The notes beneath the pieces are model-generated. The model ran no database searches and was not told the origin of the DNA. It saw only the letters and a program-made list of their open reading frames with translations. From an uncultured Bacilli bacterium (lineage in GTDB: Bacteria > Bacillota_I > Bacilli_A > RF39 > UBA660): a DNA stretch of 8,117 nucleotides. Below are positions 1-5,974 of the stretch, one piece after another. Numbering within the stretch: the first letter of the stretch is position 1; every line of letters starts with the position of its first letter. Position numbers and translations under genes: made by a program. The stretch covers positions 1 through 8,117 of the forward strand of contig CAKPAQ010000032.1 in the NCBI GenBank assembly GCA_934133015.1, read 5' to 3'.

Positions 1-651
1 CAACATTCAGCATATGGAAGTCAGGCAAGTGTAAGAATAAATAACAATGAAGCCTATATTACAGGATATGCCTCAACTACTGAACCAACTACAGGAGCAA
101 CAAGTTCAAGTACATCAACTAATAGACATGAGTCAACTTCAATAGGAGTAGATGGAACATATACAGTAAATTATTTAAATGCTAATTCAGATGTAGCATC
201 AACTACCGGAAATAAAACAGGTATTTATGATATGAGTGGTGGATCATGGGATTATGTAATGGGTTACACAATAGGAGCCACAACGATAGGTGGTGGTAGT
301 GGAATAACAAGTTTATATCCTAATTTCTTTACGGATAATACTTATACAAAATATTGGGATAAATATACAGTTGTATCAACTACTCTTATAAATTATAATA
401 ATAGAATATTAGGAGATGCAACAGGTGAAATGGGACCATTTGGTAATGAGAAGGATCCTGATGGTGTTACCAGATACAAATCAAGTTGGTACAAAACATG
501 TGCCTTTTTTATAGATTCATCTAGACCTTGGCCAAATCGTGGGGGTAATTGGAGCCATGGAAATCTTGCAGGTATTTTTACCTATAGTGGAAAAACAGGT
601 GAAACAATTACAGATATTTCTTATCGTATTGTTTTAACTCCATCCAAATAA
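1..651 (+). CDS. Partial surface/pilin-like protein, C-terminal part (5' end outside window)
   Basis: The frame is open from the first base to a TAA at 649-651, giving 216 residues of a longer protein; the ATG at 232 is internal. The visible N-terminal part (residues about 20-70) is rich in Ser, Thr and Asn, like an exported or surface-exposed linker. It is followed by residues 66-88, a stretch containing STTGN, GIYDMSGG and SWDYVMG. A C-terminal part follows with LGDATGEMGPFG, SSWY, a PWPNRGGNWSHG block and a final SYRIVLTP. This order resembles the C-terminal domain of prepilin-like or cell-surface proteins I recall from uncultured gut Firmicutes. It also has a loose likeness to the formylglycine-generating-enzyme/C-type-lectin fold (RGG-W, then G-F, then FR/YR-V-L-P). 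Any signal peptide or prepilin cleavage site would lie upstream of the window. Function is not established; adhesion or surface display is an inference. A terminator follows directly. Confidence 0.75.
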   Translation, partial: QHSAYGSQASVRINNNEAYITGYASTTEPTTGATSSSTSTNRHESTSIGVDGTYTVNYLNANSDVASTTGNKTGIYDMSGGSWDYVMGYTIGATTIGGGSGITSLYPNFFTDNTYTKYWDKYTVVSTTLINYNNRILGDATGEMGPFGNEKDPDGVTRYKSSWYKTCAFFIDSSRPWPNRGGNWSHGNLAGIFTYSGKTGETITDISYRIVLTPSK

Positions 652-660
652 TCAAAACCA

Positions 661-689
661 ATACTACCAGAAATAGTAGTTTTTTTCTT
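661..689 (+). terminator. Rho-independent terminator after the surface-protein gene
   Basis: A weak stem, ACTAC (663-667) with GTAGT (676-680), or alternatively TACTA with TAGTA, closes an A-rich loop. It is followed by a run of seven T at 680-686. It sits 12 bases after the stop codon of the preceding gene. The stem is short, so termination may be partial. Confidence 0.65.
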
Positions 690-716
690 GTAAAAGAATA
701 AAAAATAAGCTATAGT
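688..716 (+). promoter_or_regulatory. Sigma-70/SigA-type promoter for the 746-1216 gene
   Basis: A -35 box TTGTAA (688-693) and a -10 box TATAGT (711-716) are separated by 17 bases. The -35 box begins directly after the T-tract of the preceding terminator. Predicted transcription starts around 723, giving a short leader that contains the ribosome binding site GAGGT at 735-739. Confidence 0.65.
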
Positions 717-745
717 ATATAAATATATAGAAATGAGGTAAAATA

Positions 746-1216
746 ATGACTAAACAAAATAATCCTAGTGTGCATGAAGAAATAATTAAATCAGTCAGTA
801 AACTTTGTGTAAAATATATTCGAAAGTACAACAAACAAATATTAGGTATTTATTTATCACCATATCGTGTTGGTGGAATGCAAAGAATAGAAGTAGTAAT
901 TGTAGATAATAATAAAGATCCTAAAAACAATATAACTTTAAGTAAAAGAGAAACTCAAATTAATAACTTGAAAATATTATTTAATACTCAATCTGCTAAT
1001 AATTATAAAAGAAAAACATCTGCATACAATTACAAATTACTAAGAGATTTAAATTATGGAAGTATCATCTATGATACCAATAATGAATTGTTAAAAATAA
1101 AAAACACAGCTATAAATGATGAACAATTGATAGAACCAATAAATAGTTATCAATTACCAACTGAATTTACTAAGCTACTTAAACGTAGAATCTACACTTA
1201 TCGCAGAAAAAAATAA
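746..1216 (+). CDS. Hypothetical protein, weakly nucleotidyltransferase-like
   Basis: This is a 156-residue basic protein, rich in Asn, Lys and Tyr, that I do not recognise. The ATG at 746 has a good ribosome binding site (GAGGT, 6-base spacing) and a clear promoter upstream. Residues 31-54 (QILGIYLSPY, then RIEVVIVD) read like the start of a polymerase-beta-type nucleotidyltransferase fold, where a GS motif is followed by an acidic strand. Residues 104-115 (YGSIIYDTNNEL) resemble the later strand of such proteins. However, the normal GSxxxG and DxD catalytic residues are not present, so an active transferase is unlikely. The C-terminus is strongly basic (KRRIYTYRRKK), which could suit nucleic-acid binding. 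No membrane segment or signal peptide is seen. It is a single-gene unit with no obvious terminator before the next promoter. The fold suggestion is speculative. Confidence 0.7.
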   Translation: MTKQNNPSVHEEIIKSVSKLCVKYIRKYNKQILGIYLSPYRVGGMQRIEVVIVDNNKDPKNNITLSKRETQINNLKILFNTQSANNYKRKTSAYNYKLLRDLNYGSIIYDTNNELLKIKNTAINDEQLIEPINSYQLPTEFTKLLKRRIYTYRRKK

Positions 1217-1238
1217 TAATATTCTATGTAAAAAGTGT

Positions 1239-1267
1239 TTTAAATTAACAATAATCAGTGATATAAT
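1239..1267 (+). promoter_or_regulatory. Extended -10 promoter for the SDR gene
   Basis: TATAAT at 1262-1267 is preceded by TG at 1259-1260, which makes an extended -10 element. The best -35 at 17-base spacing is a weak TTTAAA (1239-1244). The ribosome binding site AGGGTGG (1274-1280) lies just downstream, so the 5' leader is very short. Confidence 0.55.
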
Positions 1268-1284
1268 CAAATTAGGGTGGTAAT

Positions 1285-2037
1285 ATGAAAGCATTGGTTA
1301 CAGGAGCATCATCAGGAATAGGCAAAGAAATTGCAAAATACTTGGATAAATTAGGTTATGAATTAATATTAGTTGCTAGAGATAAAGAAGTATTAGAACA
1401 AGTATCTCTAAAATTTAACCATAAGCCTAAAATAATTGTCATGGATTTAGAAGTAGAAAGTAATGTAAAATCACTTTATGTATTAACTAAAAATGAAGAT
1501 ATTGATATTTTAGTTAATAATGCTGGCTTTGGCAACTTTGGTACATTTACGGAAACAGATCTAAATAATGACTTAGAGATGATTAATGTCAATATTAGAG
1601 CAGTTCATGTTTTAACTAAATTGTTCTTAAGAGATATGAAAAAGAAAAATAAAGGCTATATCTTAAATGTATCATCATCGGCATCATTTCAACCTGGACC
1701 ACTAATGGCTACATATTATAGTACTAAAGCCTATGTCTTAAGATTGACTGAAGCCATTTATTATGAATTAAAAAAAGAAAAATCTAAAGTAAGTGTTTCA
1801 TGTTTATGTCCAGGACCTGTTAATACTAACTTTAATAAAACAGCCGGAGTAACTTTTGCGGTAAAACCATTAAGCGCTAGTTATGTAGCTAAATATGCTG
1901 TTGATAAAATGTTTAAACACAAATTAGTAATTATACCTGGTTTTAAAATGAAATTAGCTAGATTCTTTGGTAGATTTTTATCAGATAAACAACTAATGCG
2001 AATAACATATCGAATTCAAAAAAGAAAAACAAAATAA
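1285..2037 (+). CDS. Short-chain dehydrogenase/reductase (SDR), classical type
   Basis: This is a 250-residue, full-length classical SDR: an NAD(P)(H)-dependent cytosolic oxidoreductase with a Rossmann fold. The cofactor motif TGASSGIG is at residues 6-13, and an Arg at 32 after the second strand suggests a preference for NADP(H). NNAG is at 78-81. The catalytic set is Ser131 (in NVSSSA), Tyr144 and Lys148 (YxxxK), with Asn103 in the NVN segment as the usual fourth residue. PGPVNT at 176-181 shapes the cofactor and substrate pocket. The C-terminal tail after about residue 205 is basic and variable, as in the DltE/YqjQ-like branch that acts on lipid-like or small carbonyl substrates. The substrate cannot be read from the sequence. 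The start is fixed by AGGGTGG five bases upstream. The gene stands alone, with its own promoter and terminator. Confidence 0.93.
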   Translation: MKALVTGASSGIGKEIAKYLDKLGYELILVARDKEVLEQVSLKFNHKPKIIVMDLEVESNVKSLYVLTKNEDIDILVNNAGFGNFGTFTETDLNNDLEMINVNIRAVHVLTKLFLRDMKKKNKGYILNVSSSASFQPGPLMATYYSTKAYVLRLTEAIYYELKKEKSKVSVSCLCPGPVNTNFNKTAGVTFAVKPLSASYVAKYAVDKMFKHKLVIIPGFKMKLARFFGRFLSDKQLMRITYRIQKRKTK

Positions 2038-2043
2038 ATATAT

Positions 2044-2068
2044 AAAGTACTAGAAATAGTATTTTTTT
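2044..2068 (+). terminator. Rho-independent terminator after the SDR gene
   Basis: A perfect TACTA (2048-2052) and TAGTA (2057-2061) stem closes a GAAA tetraloop. The stem is extended by AAAG against the following T residues, with a seven-T tract at 2062-2068. It starts seven bases after the SDR stop codon. Confidence 0.8.
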
Positions 2069-2104
2069 CATTTGAAATGACAAATTTTTATTTTCCTTTT
2101 CATC

Positions 2105-2133
2105 TTGTATAAACATGATTAATAAAGTATAAT
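2105..2133 (+). promoter_or_regulatory. Promoter of the ecfA1-ecfA2-ecfT-truA operon
   Basis: A -35 box TTGTAT (2105-2110) and a consensus -10 box TATAAT (2128-2133) have 17-base spacing. The ribosome binding site AAGAGG (2145-2150) lies 7 bases before the ecfA1 ATG. No further promoter is obvious until the one before rplM, so all five downstream genes probably share this one. Confidence 0.7.
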
Positions 2134-2157
2134 AATAAGACAAAAAGAGGCGATTAG

Positions 2158-2964
2158 ATGAAGATATTAGAAATAAAAAATCTAAACTTTAATTATAAAG
2201 ATAAAACAGTATTTAATAATCTAAATCTAACCATTGATGAAGGCAGTTTTACTACTATTGTTGGTAATAATAAAAGTGGTAAAACAACATTAATTAAATT
2301 AATATGTGGTCTTTTAGATAGTAGAGAATCAATCATAGCTGGTTATTCTTATATAGATAGTAAAAAAATACATGATAATTCTGTAATGTTCGGTGTAGTG
2401 TTTTCTGATACTAATAATAAATTTTTATTTGAAACCGTTTATAAAGAAATGGCTTTTCCTCTAGAAAATTTAAATATCAAGCCAGAAAAAATTGAAAAAA
2501 TAATTATAGAAACAGCTAAGAAATTCTCTAATTTAAGTTTACTTGATAAAAAAATAGAAGATTTAACTAACTCTGAAAAACAAGAAGTACAGATAATGAT
2601 TTCTTTACTACATAAACCAAAAATCTTATTATTAGATAACTGCTTTACTATGATGAATAAAACTACTAAAAATAAAATATTAAAAGTACTACAAAATTAT
2701 ATAAAAGAAGACAAACTAACTATTATTTTAACTTCAACTAATCTAGAAGATACTTTAATGTCTAATTACACATATGTTTTAAATAAAGGTAATATTATTA
2801 TGGAAGGTAGTCCTATTAGTGTTTTAAGAGAAGAATCAATTTTAAATAGAGCAGGGCTAGAATTACCATTCATGATTGATTTATCTTTAAAATTAGAATT
2901 CTATGAACTACTTGAAACTGAAATAATAGACATGGATAGGATGATTGATACATTATGGAAATAG
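2158..2964 (+). CDS. ecfA1: ECF transporter ATPase EcfA1 (CbiO1-like), with degenerate catalytic motifs
   Basis: This is a 268-residue ABC ATPase in the ecfA1 position of the conserved ecfA1-ecfA2-ecfT-truA cluster. In this family it pairs with EcfA2 and drives EcfT plus a vitamin- or metal-binding S component at the membrane. Walker A is intact (G36 to T44, GNNKSGKTT), and the Walker B strand ILLLD ends at Asp160. The other active-site motifs have changed. The Q-loop Gln is Ser83 (VVFSD where VVFQN is expected). The signature LSGGQ is LTNSE (136-140). The catalytic Glu is Asn161. The D-loop Asp is Asn167. The H-loop His is Ser193. The segment TVYKEMAFPLENL after the Q-loop matches EcfA1 proteins well, so homology is clear. 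It should still bind ATP but lacks the classical hydrolysis residues. The ORF is intact with no frameshift sign, and it overlaps ecfA2 by 10 bases. Confidence 0.88.
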   Translation: MKILEIKNLNFNYKDKTVFNNLNLTIDEGSFTTIVGNNKSGKTTLIKLICGLLDSRESIIAGYSYIDSKKIHDNSVMFGVVFSDTNNKFLFETVYKEMAFPLENLNIKPEKIEKIIIETAKKFSNLSLLDKKIEDLTNSEKQEVQIMISLLHKPKILLLDNCFTMMNKTTKNKILKVLQNYIKEDKLTIILTSTNLEDTLMSNYTYVLNKGNIIMEGSPISVLREESILNRAGLELPFMIDLSLKLEFYELLETEIIDMDRMIDTLWK

Positions 2965-3764
2965 TACTAAAAAATGTAAGTTACCGTTATAAAAATAAAA
3001 AACTATTAGAAAAAGTAAATCTTAAAATTAGTGGTGAAAAGATAACTGGTATTACTGGAGATAATAAAACATTATTAATTGAATTAATTGATTCTTTAAT
3101 AAAACCTAGTTATGGTGAAATAAAAATAGGTAACACTACAATCACTAAAGATAATATCTTAGAAATGAGAAAAGAAGTTTGCCTAATAAGTCAAAGATCA
3201 TATGAACAATTTTTTACTGATACACCTCGTGAAGAAATGATGTTTTTAGTAGGAAGAATAAATTATCAAAACAAAGATATTAATAAAAAAATGAAAGATG
3301 CCCTAGAACTTGTTGGTCTAAATGAAAAGTATTTAGATGAACCTATAATAAATCTATCATCTGGTGAAAAGAAACTTTTACAAATAGCGATGGGACTTCT
3401 ATATAATCCAAAAGTAATAATCTTTGATGAAGTTTTTGTAGAACTTGATTATACAAATAAAAAGAAAATAATTAAACTTATTAAAATGCTTAAAAATAGA
3501 TATCATAAGACCATAATAATAGCTAGTAATAATAGTAATCTTTTATATGAACTAACAGATGACCTAATAATCATCAAAAAAGCTAGAGTAGTTGCGGCAG
3601 ATGAAACAGTTAAAATATATCAAGATGTTGATTTCTTAAAATATAATGATATAGAAATACCTGATTTAGTTAAATTTACTTATTTAGCTAAGAAGAAAAA
3701 AGTAAAATTATCATATCATAGAGACATTAGAGATTTAATAAAGGATGTGTATAAACATGTTTAG
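2955..3764 (+). CDS. ecfA2: ECF transporter ATPase EcfA2 (CbiO2-like), with altered Walker A
   Basis: This is a 269-residue ABC ATPase, partner of EcfA1. The Walker A region GITGDNKTL (32-40) aligns to GHTGSGKST with no deletion. The Gly before the Lys is Asn37 and the last Thr is Leu40, while Lys38 and Thr39 remain. The Q-loop Gln80 (LISQ), signature LSSGE (134-138), Walker B VIIFDE with Glu159, and D-loop Asp165 are kept. The H-loop His is Asn192. The pattern is thus roughly the reverse of EcfA1: this subunit offers a usable signature to the EcfA1 P-loop, but its own P-loop faces the broken EcfA1 signature. The ATG at 2955 lies inside the end of ecfA1, after a modest AGG at 2939-2941, so translation is probably coupled. 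The C-terminal region (about 215-269) is Lys-rich. A distinct function for the pair is possible, but the cluster position supports an ECF role. Confidence 0.87.
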   Translation: MEIVLKNVSYRYKNKKLLEKVNLKISGEKITGITGDNKTLLIELIDSLIKPSYGEIKIGNTTITKDNILEMRKEVCLISQRSYEQFFTDTPREEMMFLVGRINYQNKDINKKMKDALELVGLNEKYLDEPIINLSSGEKKLLQIAMGLLYNPKVIIFDEVFVELDYTNKKKIIKLIKMLKNRYHKTIIIASNNSNLLYELTDDLIIIKKARVVAADETVKIYQDVDFLKYNDIEIPDLVKFTYLAKKKKVKLSYHRDIRDLIKDVYKHV

Positions 3765-4410
3765 TAAAGATTCAATCCTTTATCAGGTAAATGTAATTAG
3801 TAAAGTAATTGGTTTAATATTGACATTAATTAGTATCATACTAATTAAAATACCAAGTTTTGTTGTTTTACTTAGTATAGTAATGTTAATAATATCTGCT
3901 AATTATAAGTATACTTTTAGGTATAGTTTAGTTAATTTATTAGTATCAATTATAGCTAGCTTTTATCCACCATTATTGTGGATATCTAAAATAATGTTGT
4001 TCATAAATTACACTATTATTGTGAAAAAAATAACTAAGGCTAGTGATTTAAGGTATGTTTTAGAAGTAACATTATATAAGTTTCAAAGCAGAAAAATCAC
4101 TTATCATATCTTATATATAATTTATTATTTTAAATATTTAAATAGAAATTATAAATTATTAGGAAGATTAAAAGATGAATATGGTATTAAAAATGATTGG
4201 TTCTTTGTTAAATTTAGATGGAAAAAAGCTAAATCAAAGACTAAAAATGAAATGAACGAATTTATTACCATGAATAGTTTAAGATTCTATAATTATTCAA
4301 ATAATAGAACTTATATTGAAAAGCCAACTTGGGAAAGATGGGATTCACATTACGTTATTGCTCATGTCATTATGTTTGTATTTATCATAATTTATGGGGG
4401 AATACTATGA
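3757..4410 (+). CDS. ecfT: ECF transporter transmembrane subunit EcfT (CbiQ-like), divergent
   Basis: This is the integral membrane scaffold of the ECF transporter, which joins the ATPase pair to the S component. About 217 residues run from the ATG at 3757, whose upstream AAGGA is at 3741-3745; the ATG at 3745 would add four residues but has no spaced ribosome binding site. Two hydrophobic blocks lie near the N-terminus (VIGLILTLISIILI, then SFVVLLSIVMLIIS). More membrane segments follow around residues 55-85 and 120-130, a long basic cytoplasmic region comes next, and a last helix (VIAHVIMFVFIIIYGGIL) closes the protein. The two Arg-containing coupling motifs usual in EcfT (Ala-Arg-Gly type) are poorly kept. 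The first seems to be DEYGI, without Arg; the second is SLRFY followed by NNRTY. It overlaps ecfA2 by 8 bases and its stop overlaps the truA start (ATGA). Assignment rests on topology and conserved position more than on sequence motifs. Confidence 0.8.
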   Translation: MFSKDSILYQVNVISKVIGLILTLISIILIKIPSFVVLLSIVMLIISANYKYTFRYSLVNLLVSIIASFYPPLLWISKIMLFINYTIIVKKITKASDLRYVLEVTLYKFQSRKITYHILYIIYYFKYLNRNYKLLGRLKDEYGIKNDWFFVKFRWKKAKSKTKNEMNEFITMNSLRFYNYSNNRTYIEKPTWERWDSHYVIAHVIMFVFIIIYGGIL

Positions 4411-5141
4411 GATATAGAATAGATTTTTCCTATGATGGAACAAATTTTAATGGTTACCAGATTCAACCAGGATTAAGAACTGTACAAGGGGAATTAGAAA
4501 AAGCTATTAGTTATCTTAATAGACAGACTGCTACTGGGGTTCAATCATCTGGTAGAACTGATAAAGGTGTACATGCCATAAATCAAGTTGCTCATTTTGA
4601 TTTAAATATAGATATACCACTAGATAAAATAAAAAGAGGATTAAACTCCAATTTACCTGAAGATATTCACATAAATTGTGTAAAAAAAGTAAGCGAAAAC
4701 TTTCATGCGAGATTTTCTACTAAGAAAAAAGAATACATTTATAAAATAAATATTGGGGAATATGATCCTTTAACTAGAAATTATATTTATCAATATAATA
4801 GAAAATTAGATATAACTAAAATGACAGAAGCCCTTCACTACTTCGAAGGAAAACATGATTTTACTTCATTTGTATCTAGTGAAGACATAAGAGAAAATAA
4901 AATAAGAACAATCTTAAAAACAAGTATTAAAGAAAAAAATAACATTATTGAAATAAGTTTTCAAGCTGATGGTTTTATGAAATATCAAGTAAGAAACATG
5001 GTAGGTTTATTAATATTTATCGGTTGTGGTAAGAAAAAGCCACTAGATGTAATTAATATTATCGAAGCAAAAGATCGAACTAAATCAGTAAAAACTGCTC
5101 CGCCTGAGGGACTATATTTAAAGAAAGTGTGGTATCAATAA
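4407..5141 (+). CDS. truA: tRNA pseudouridine(38-40) synthase TruA
   Basis: This is a 244-residue, full-length TruA, which converts uridines 38, 39 and 40 in the tRNA anticodon arm to pseudouridine. The catalytic Asp is Asp52 in SSGRTDKGVHA (47-57). The N-terminal RIDFSYDGTNFNGYQIQ, the FHARFSTKKKEYIYKI segment (99-114), FQADGFMKYQVRNMVG (185-200) and the terminal APPEGLYLKKVWY are all hallmark TruA blocks. The start at 4407 is chosen because GGGGG at 4396-4400 lies 6 bases upstream, the ATG overlaps the ecfT stop as ATGA, and the protein then begins with the usual MRY-I-YDG. An upstream in-frame ATG at 4329 would add 26 residues that are only a shadow of ecfT. The position between ecfT and rplM is the standard Firmicutes one. 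Confidence 0.97.
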   Translation: MRYRIDFSYDGTNFNGYQIQPGLRTVQGELEKAISYLNRQTATGVQSSGRTDKGVHAINQVAHFDLNIDIPLDKIKRGLNSNLPEDIHINCVKKVSENFHARFSTKKKEYIYKINIGEYDPLTRNYIYQYNRKLDITKMTEALHYFEGKHDFTSFVSSEDIRENKIRTILKTSIKEKNNIIEISFQADGFMKYQVRNMVGLLIFIGCGKKKPLDVINIIEAKDRTKSVKTAPPEGLYLKKVWYQ

Positions 5142-5857
5142 TGGAATTAGACAATCAAATAGAAAAATTAATAGACAGAATCATATATATTTGCCCTCCA
5201 TATAATTCTTCACTTAAATTAAAAGATTATACTAGTTTATTAAGAAAGGCCATAGACACAATTTACTATGTAACTAGAAATGTTAAAGCAGTAGAAAGTG
5301 ATTATTATGTTTTGAAAAAAGTAGCAGAGGACCTACTAGATAATAAACCATCTGGAGCTGTAAGTGAAAATCCTAAAATTAAAGAATTATATCATAAATT
5401 AAAACTATCAATAAAAGATATCCCACCAATTGAATCTAAAGAAATAATAGAAAAACCAACAGATATTGATAGTTTGATTAGATCGCTAAAAATATATAAA
5501 TTAGATGAATCTTATTTATCAAAAGATATTTATTTATCTAGCTATGAGTTATATAGTGATTTAAGAAAAATTATTTTAAAAAGAAATAGTAGTTTAACTA
5601 AAAAATTATATGTTGGACATGTTGCCAAAAAACTTTCAAATGTAAAAAATATTGATATTAAACAAGAAGATTGTGACTTATTTAATATTATTAAATTAAC
5701 TAAAAGTAATCCTGATTTTAATTATAAAGCTAGGTCTTTAGATCATGATACCTACAAAAAATTCTTAATTAATACAAGATTTAATTATAATGAATGGGTT
5801 AATGGTCTTATTGAATTAGCAGAATATCCAAAAAAATTAGAAAAAAGTATATTTTGA
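5141..5857 (+). CDS. Hypothetical helical protein in the truA operon
   Basis: This is a 238-residue soluble-looking protein that I do not recognise. The ATG at 5141 shares one base with the truA stop (TAATG), which suggests translational coupling. A GTG at 5129 would add four residues. It is rich in Lys, Leu, Ile, Asp and Tyr, and reads as a series of amphipathic helices. Segments include IEKLIDRIIYICPPYNSS at the N-terminus, KDYTSLLRKAIDTIYYVTRN (29-47), a Pro-containing linker around 94-107, and a C-terminal FNYNEWVNGLIELAEYPKKLEK. There are no transmembrane segments, Cys-pair zinc motifs or Walker motifs. Being last in a tightly overlapped operon with the ECF genes and truA, it may act with transport or RNA modification, but nothing in its sequence shows this. 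The -35 box of the rplM promoter starts at the base after its TGA stop. Confidence 0.8.
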   Translation: MELDNQIEKLIDRIIYICPPYNSSLKLKDYTSLLRKAIDTIYYVTRNVKAVESDYYVLKKVAEDLLDNKPSGAVSENPKIKELYHKLKLSIKDIPPIESKEIIEKPTDIDSLIRSLKIYKLDESYLSKDIYLSSYELYSDLRKIILKRNSSLTKKLYVGHVAKKLSNVKNIDIKQEDCDLFNIIKLTKSNPDFNYKARSLDHDTYKKFLINTRFNYNEWVNGLIELAEYPKKLEKSIF

Positions 5858-5886
5858 TTGACTTTGACACTAGTTTATAATATAAT
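5858..5886 (+). promoter_or_regulatory. Strong promoter of rplM-rpsI
   Basis: A -35 box TTGACT (5858-5863) and a consensus -10 box TATAAT (5881-5886) have exact 17-base spacing, which fits a highly expressed ribosomal protein operon. The -35 box begins right after the previous gene's stop codon. No terminator separates the two units, so read-through from the ecf operon is likely. Confidence 0.8.
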
Positions 5887-5892
5887 TTTAAC

Positions 5893-5952
5893 TGGTACAT
5901 TTTATAGATTCCATATATTTAATTAAGTCCTGGGAAAACTTAATTAAACCGG
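5893..5952 (+). ncRNA. Ribosomal protein L13 leader-like structured 5' UTR
   Basis: Between the promoter and rplM lies a perfect 11-bp hairpin, TTTAATTAAGT (5918-5928) with ACTTAATTAAA (5938-5948). It closes a 9-base loop CCTGGGAAA. The following CCGG (5949-5952) can pair with CTGG in the loop (5930-5933, one G-U), which would make a small pseudoknot. Upstream, TGG (5893-5895) could pair with CCA (5911-5913). There is no T-tract after the hairpin, so it is not a terminator. Position and size match the L13 leader family known upstream of rplM in low-G+C Gram-positives, where the L13 protein is thought to repress its own operon. I infer autoregulation here; the match to the family model has not been computed. 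Confidence 0.65.
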
Positions 5953-5974
5953 AAAAAGTAAAAGGAGAAAAATT

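Noticed and set aside
1958..2143. Minus-strand 61-codon frame opposite the end of the SDR gene
   Set aside because: It overlaps the SDR coding end, terminator and operon promoter, has no ribosome binding site, and its hydrophobic run comes from the T-rich terminator area.
3048..3080. Deletion within the EcfA2 Walker A loop
   Set aside because: At first the loop looked three residues short, but GITGDNKTL aligns to GHTGSGKST without a gap. The change is substitution (Gly to Asn, Thr to Leu).
4329..4406. Longer N-terminus for TruA from the ATG at 4329
   Set aside because: The extra 26 residues (Cys/His-rich) are ecfT in another frame. The ATG at 4407 has the ribosome binding site and gives a standard TruA start.
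5864..5886. Perfect TTGACA (5864-5869) as the rplM -35 box
   Set aside because: It lies only 11 bases from the TATAAT. The overlapping upstream TTGACT at 5858-5863 gives exact 17-base spacing.
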